Source: Microbispora amethystogenes (GTDB lineage: Bacteria > Actinomycetota > Actinomycetes > Streptosporangiales > Streptosporangiaceae). From it: a DNA stretch of 64,000 nt. Below the pieces are notes generated by a model that was not told the DNA's origin, did no database searches, and saw nothing but the letters and a program-made list of their open reading frames with translations. Within the stretch, counting starts at the first letter, position 1; every line of letters starts with the position of its first letter. This document shows, in pieces, positions 63,791 to 64,000 of the stretch. A program made the translations under genes and the position numbers. The stretch is from NCBI RefSeq assembly GCF_016863015.1, contig NZ_BOOB01000017.1, forward strand, positions 186,001 to 250,000, given 5' to 3'.

Positions 63791-64000
63791 TCACGCCCGC
63801 CTCGCCCGCAGCGTGGCCCGGACCTGCTTGAGCGCCGAGACATAGTGCCGCAGAGGCCGCATGGCGACCGCCATCGCGAGCGGCTCCTGCGCCGCCTCGA
63901 TGTCGCCGCTGCGCCACAGCGCCATGCCGAGACCGAAGTAGGCGTAGTCCTCCGTCGGGTTGGCGTCGACGATCCAGCGGAAGCTGCCGGCCGCCTCGTC
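63791..64000 (-). CDS. tetratricopeptide-repeat protein (partial, 5' end beyond window)
   Basis: The last 69 codons of a minus-strand gene entering at the window edge and ending at TGA 63793-63791. The sequence N-P-T-E-D-Y-A-Y-F-G-L-G-M-A-L-W-R-S-G-D, A-A-Q-E-P-L-A-M-A-V-A-M-R-P fits a TPR motif (G-x2-L and A-x3-A-x6-P). A TPR protein beside the HAD-IIA gene is a common actinobacterial pairing. The role is unknown. Confidence 0.75.
   Translation of the reverse strand, partial: DEAAGSFRWIVDANPTEDYAYFGLGMALWRSGDIEAAQEPLAMAVAMRPLRHYVSALKQVRATLRARRA

Overview
The window is a 64 kb piece of high-GC (about 70 percent or more by eye) actinobacterial chromosome. Markers of the phylum are RbpA, WhiA, OpcA, the SteA/SteB pair, a mycothiol-dependent enzyme, many GTG/TTG starts and GTGA stop/start overlaps. 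Gene order and protein character fit the Streptosporangiales (Streptosporangium, Microbispora, Nonomuraea and relatives), but this is inference; no rRNA or tRNA gene is present to decide. I see no mobile element, CRISPR array or prophage; it reads as ordinary core chromosome with a few accessory islands.

Layout. 1-9.4 kb: a DMT exporter, a GntR regulator with a repeat-built N-terminus, heme A synthase ctaA, a SanA/YdcF protein, a secreted AA10 copper LPMO with a CBM2, a PrsW-like membrane protease, a Tat lipoprotein and protoheme farnesyltransferase. 9.6-18.0 kb: a pentose-phosphate operon tkt-tal-pgi-zwf-opcA-pgl closed by a strong hairpin. 18.2-30.5 kb: accessory and catabolic genes: a ROK regulator, a secreted CBM2-lactonase, an ACT-GNAT acetyltransferase divergent from an amine/amino-acid oxidase, a YtcJ-like amidohydrolase, an MBL hydrolase with a LysR regulator, and a flavin monooxygenase with a MarR regulator. 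30.6-43.4 kb (minus strand): uvrA, a Rieske lipoprotein, then uvrC-rapZ-yvcK-whiA-gap-pgk-tpiA-secG-rbpA. 43.6-47.8 kb: maleylpyruvate isomerase family protein, MBL protein, GntP gluconate permease, menC. 48.2-64 kb (mostly minus strand): TPR protein and HAD phosphatase, a small protein-tlyA-nadK-recN-steA-steB, a PNPT-like transferase-murJ-GT4 trio, a TerC-family transporter behind a manganese riboswitch, psd and pssA.

How it fits together. Central carbon flow is concentrated here: lower glycolysis (gap, pgk, tpiA), the oxidative and non-oxidative pentose-phosphate steps, gluconate uptake and NAD kinase for NADP supply. Two secreted cellulose-binding enzymes (an LPMO that would make aldonolactones and a CBM2-tethered lactonase that could open them) suggest oxidative attack on plant polysaccharide. 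A perfect CelR/CebR box lies beside the LPMO gene but at its 3' end, in front of what looks like a short independent transcript. The envelope and division genes (steA/steB, murJ, PNPT-like, GT4, pssA/psd) form a second theme.

Most notable observations: (i) a complete yybP-ykoY manganese riboswitch in front of the TerC-family gene, with a visible switch in which the 3' strand of P1 is perfectly complementary to the Shine-Dalgarno region; (ii) the orphan CelR/CebR operator, promoter and hairpin unit; (iii) four unrelated loci with minisatellites of exactly 15 bp period, at or just beyond gene ends; (iv) leader hairpins that overlap the ribosome-binding sites of gntP and the CBM2-lactonase.
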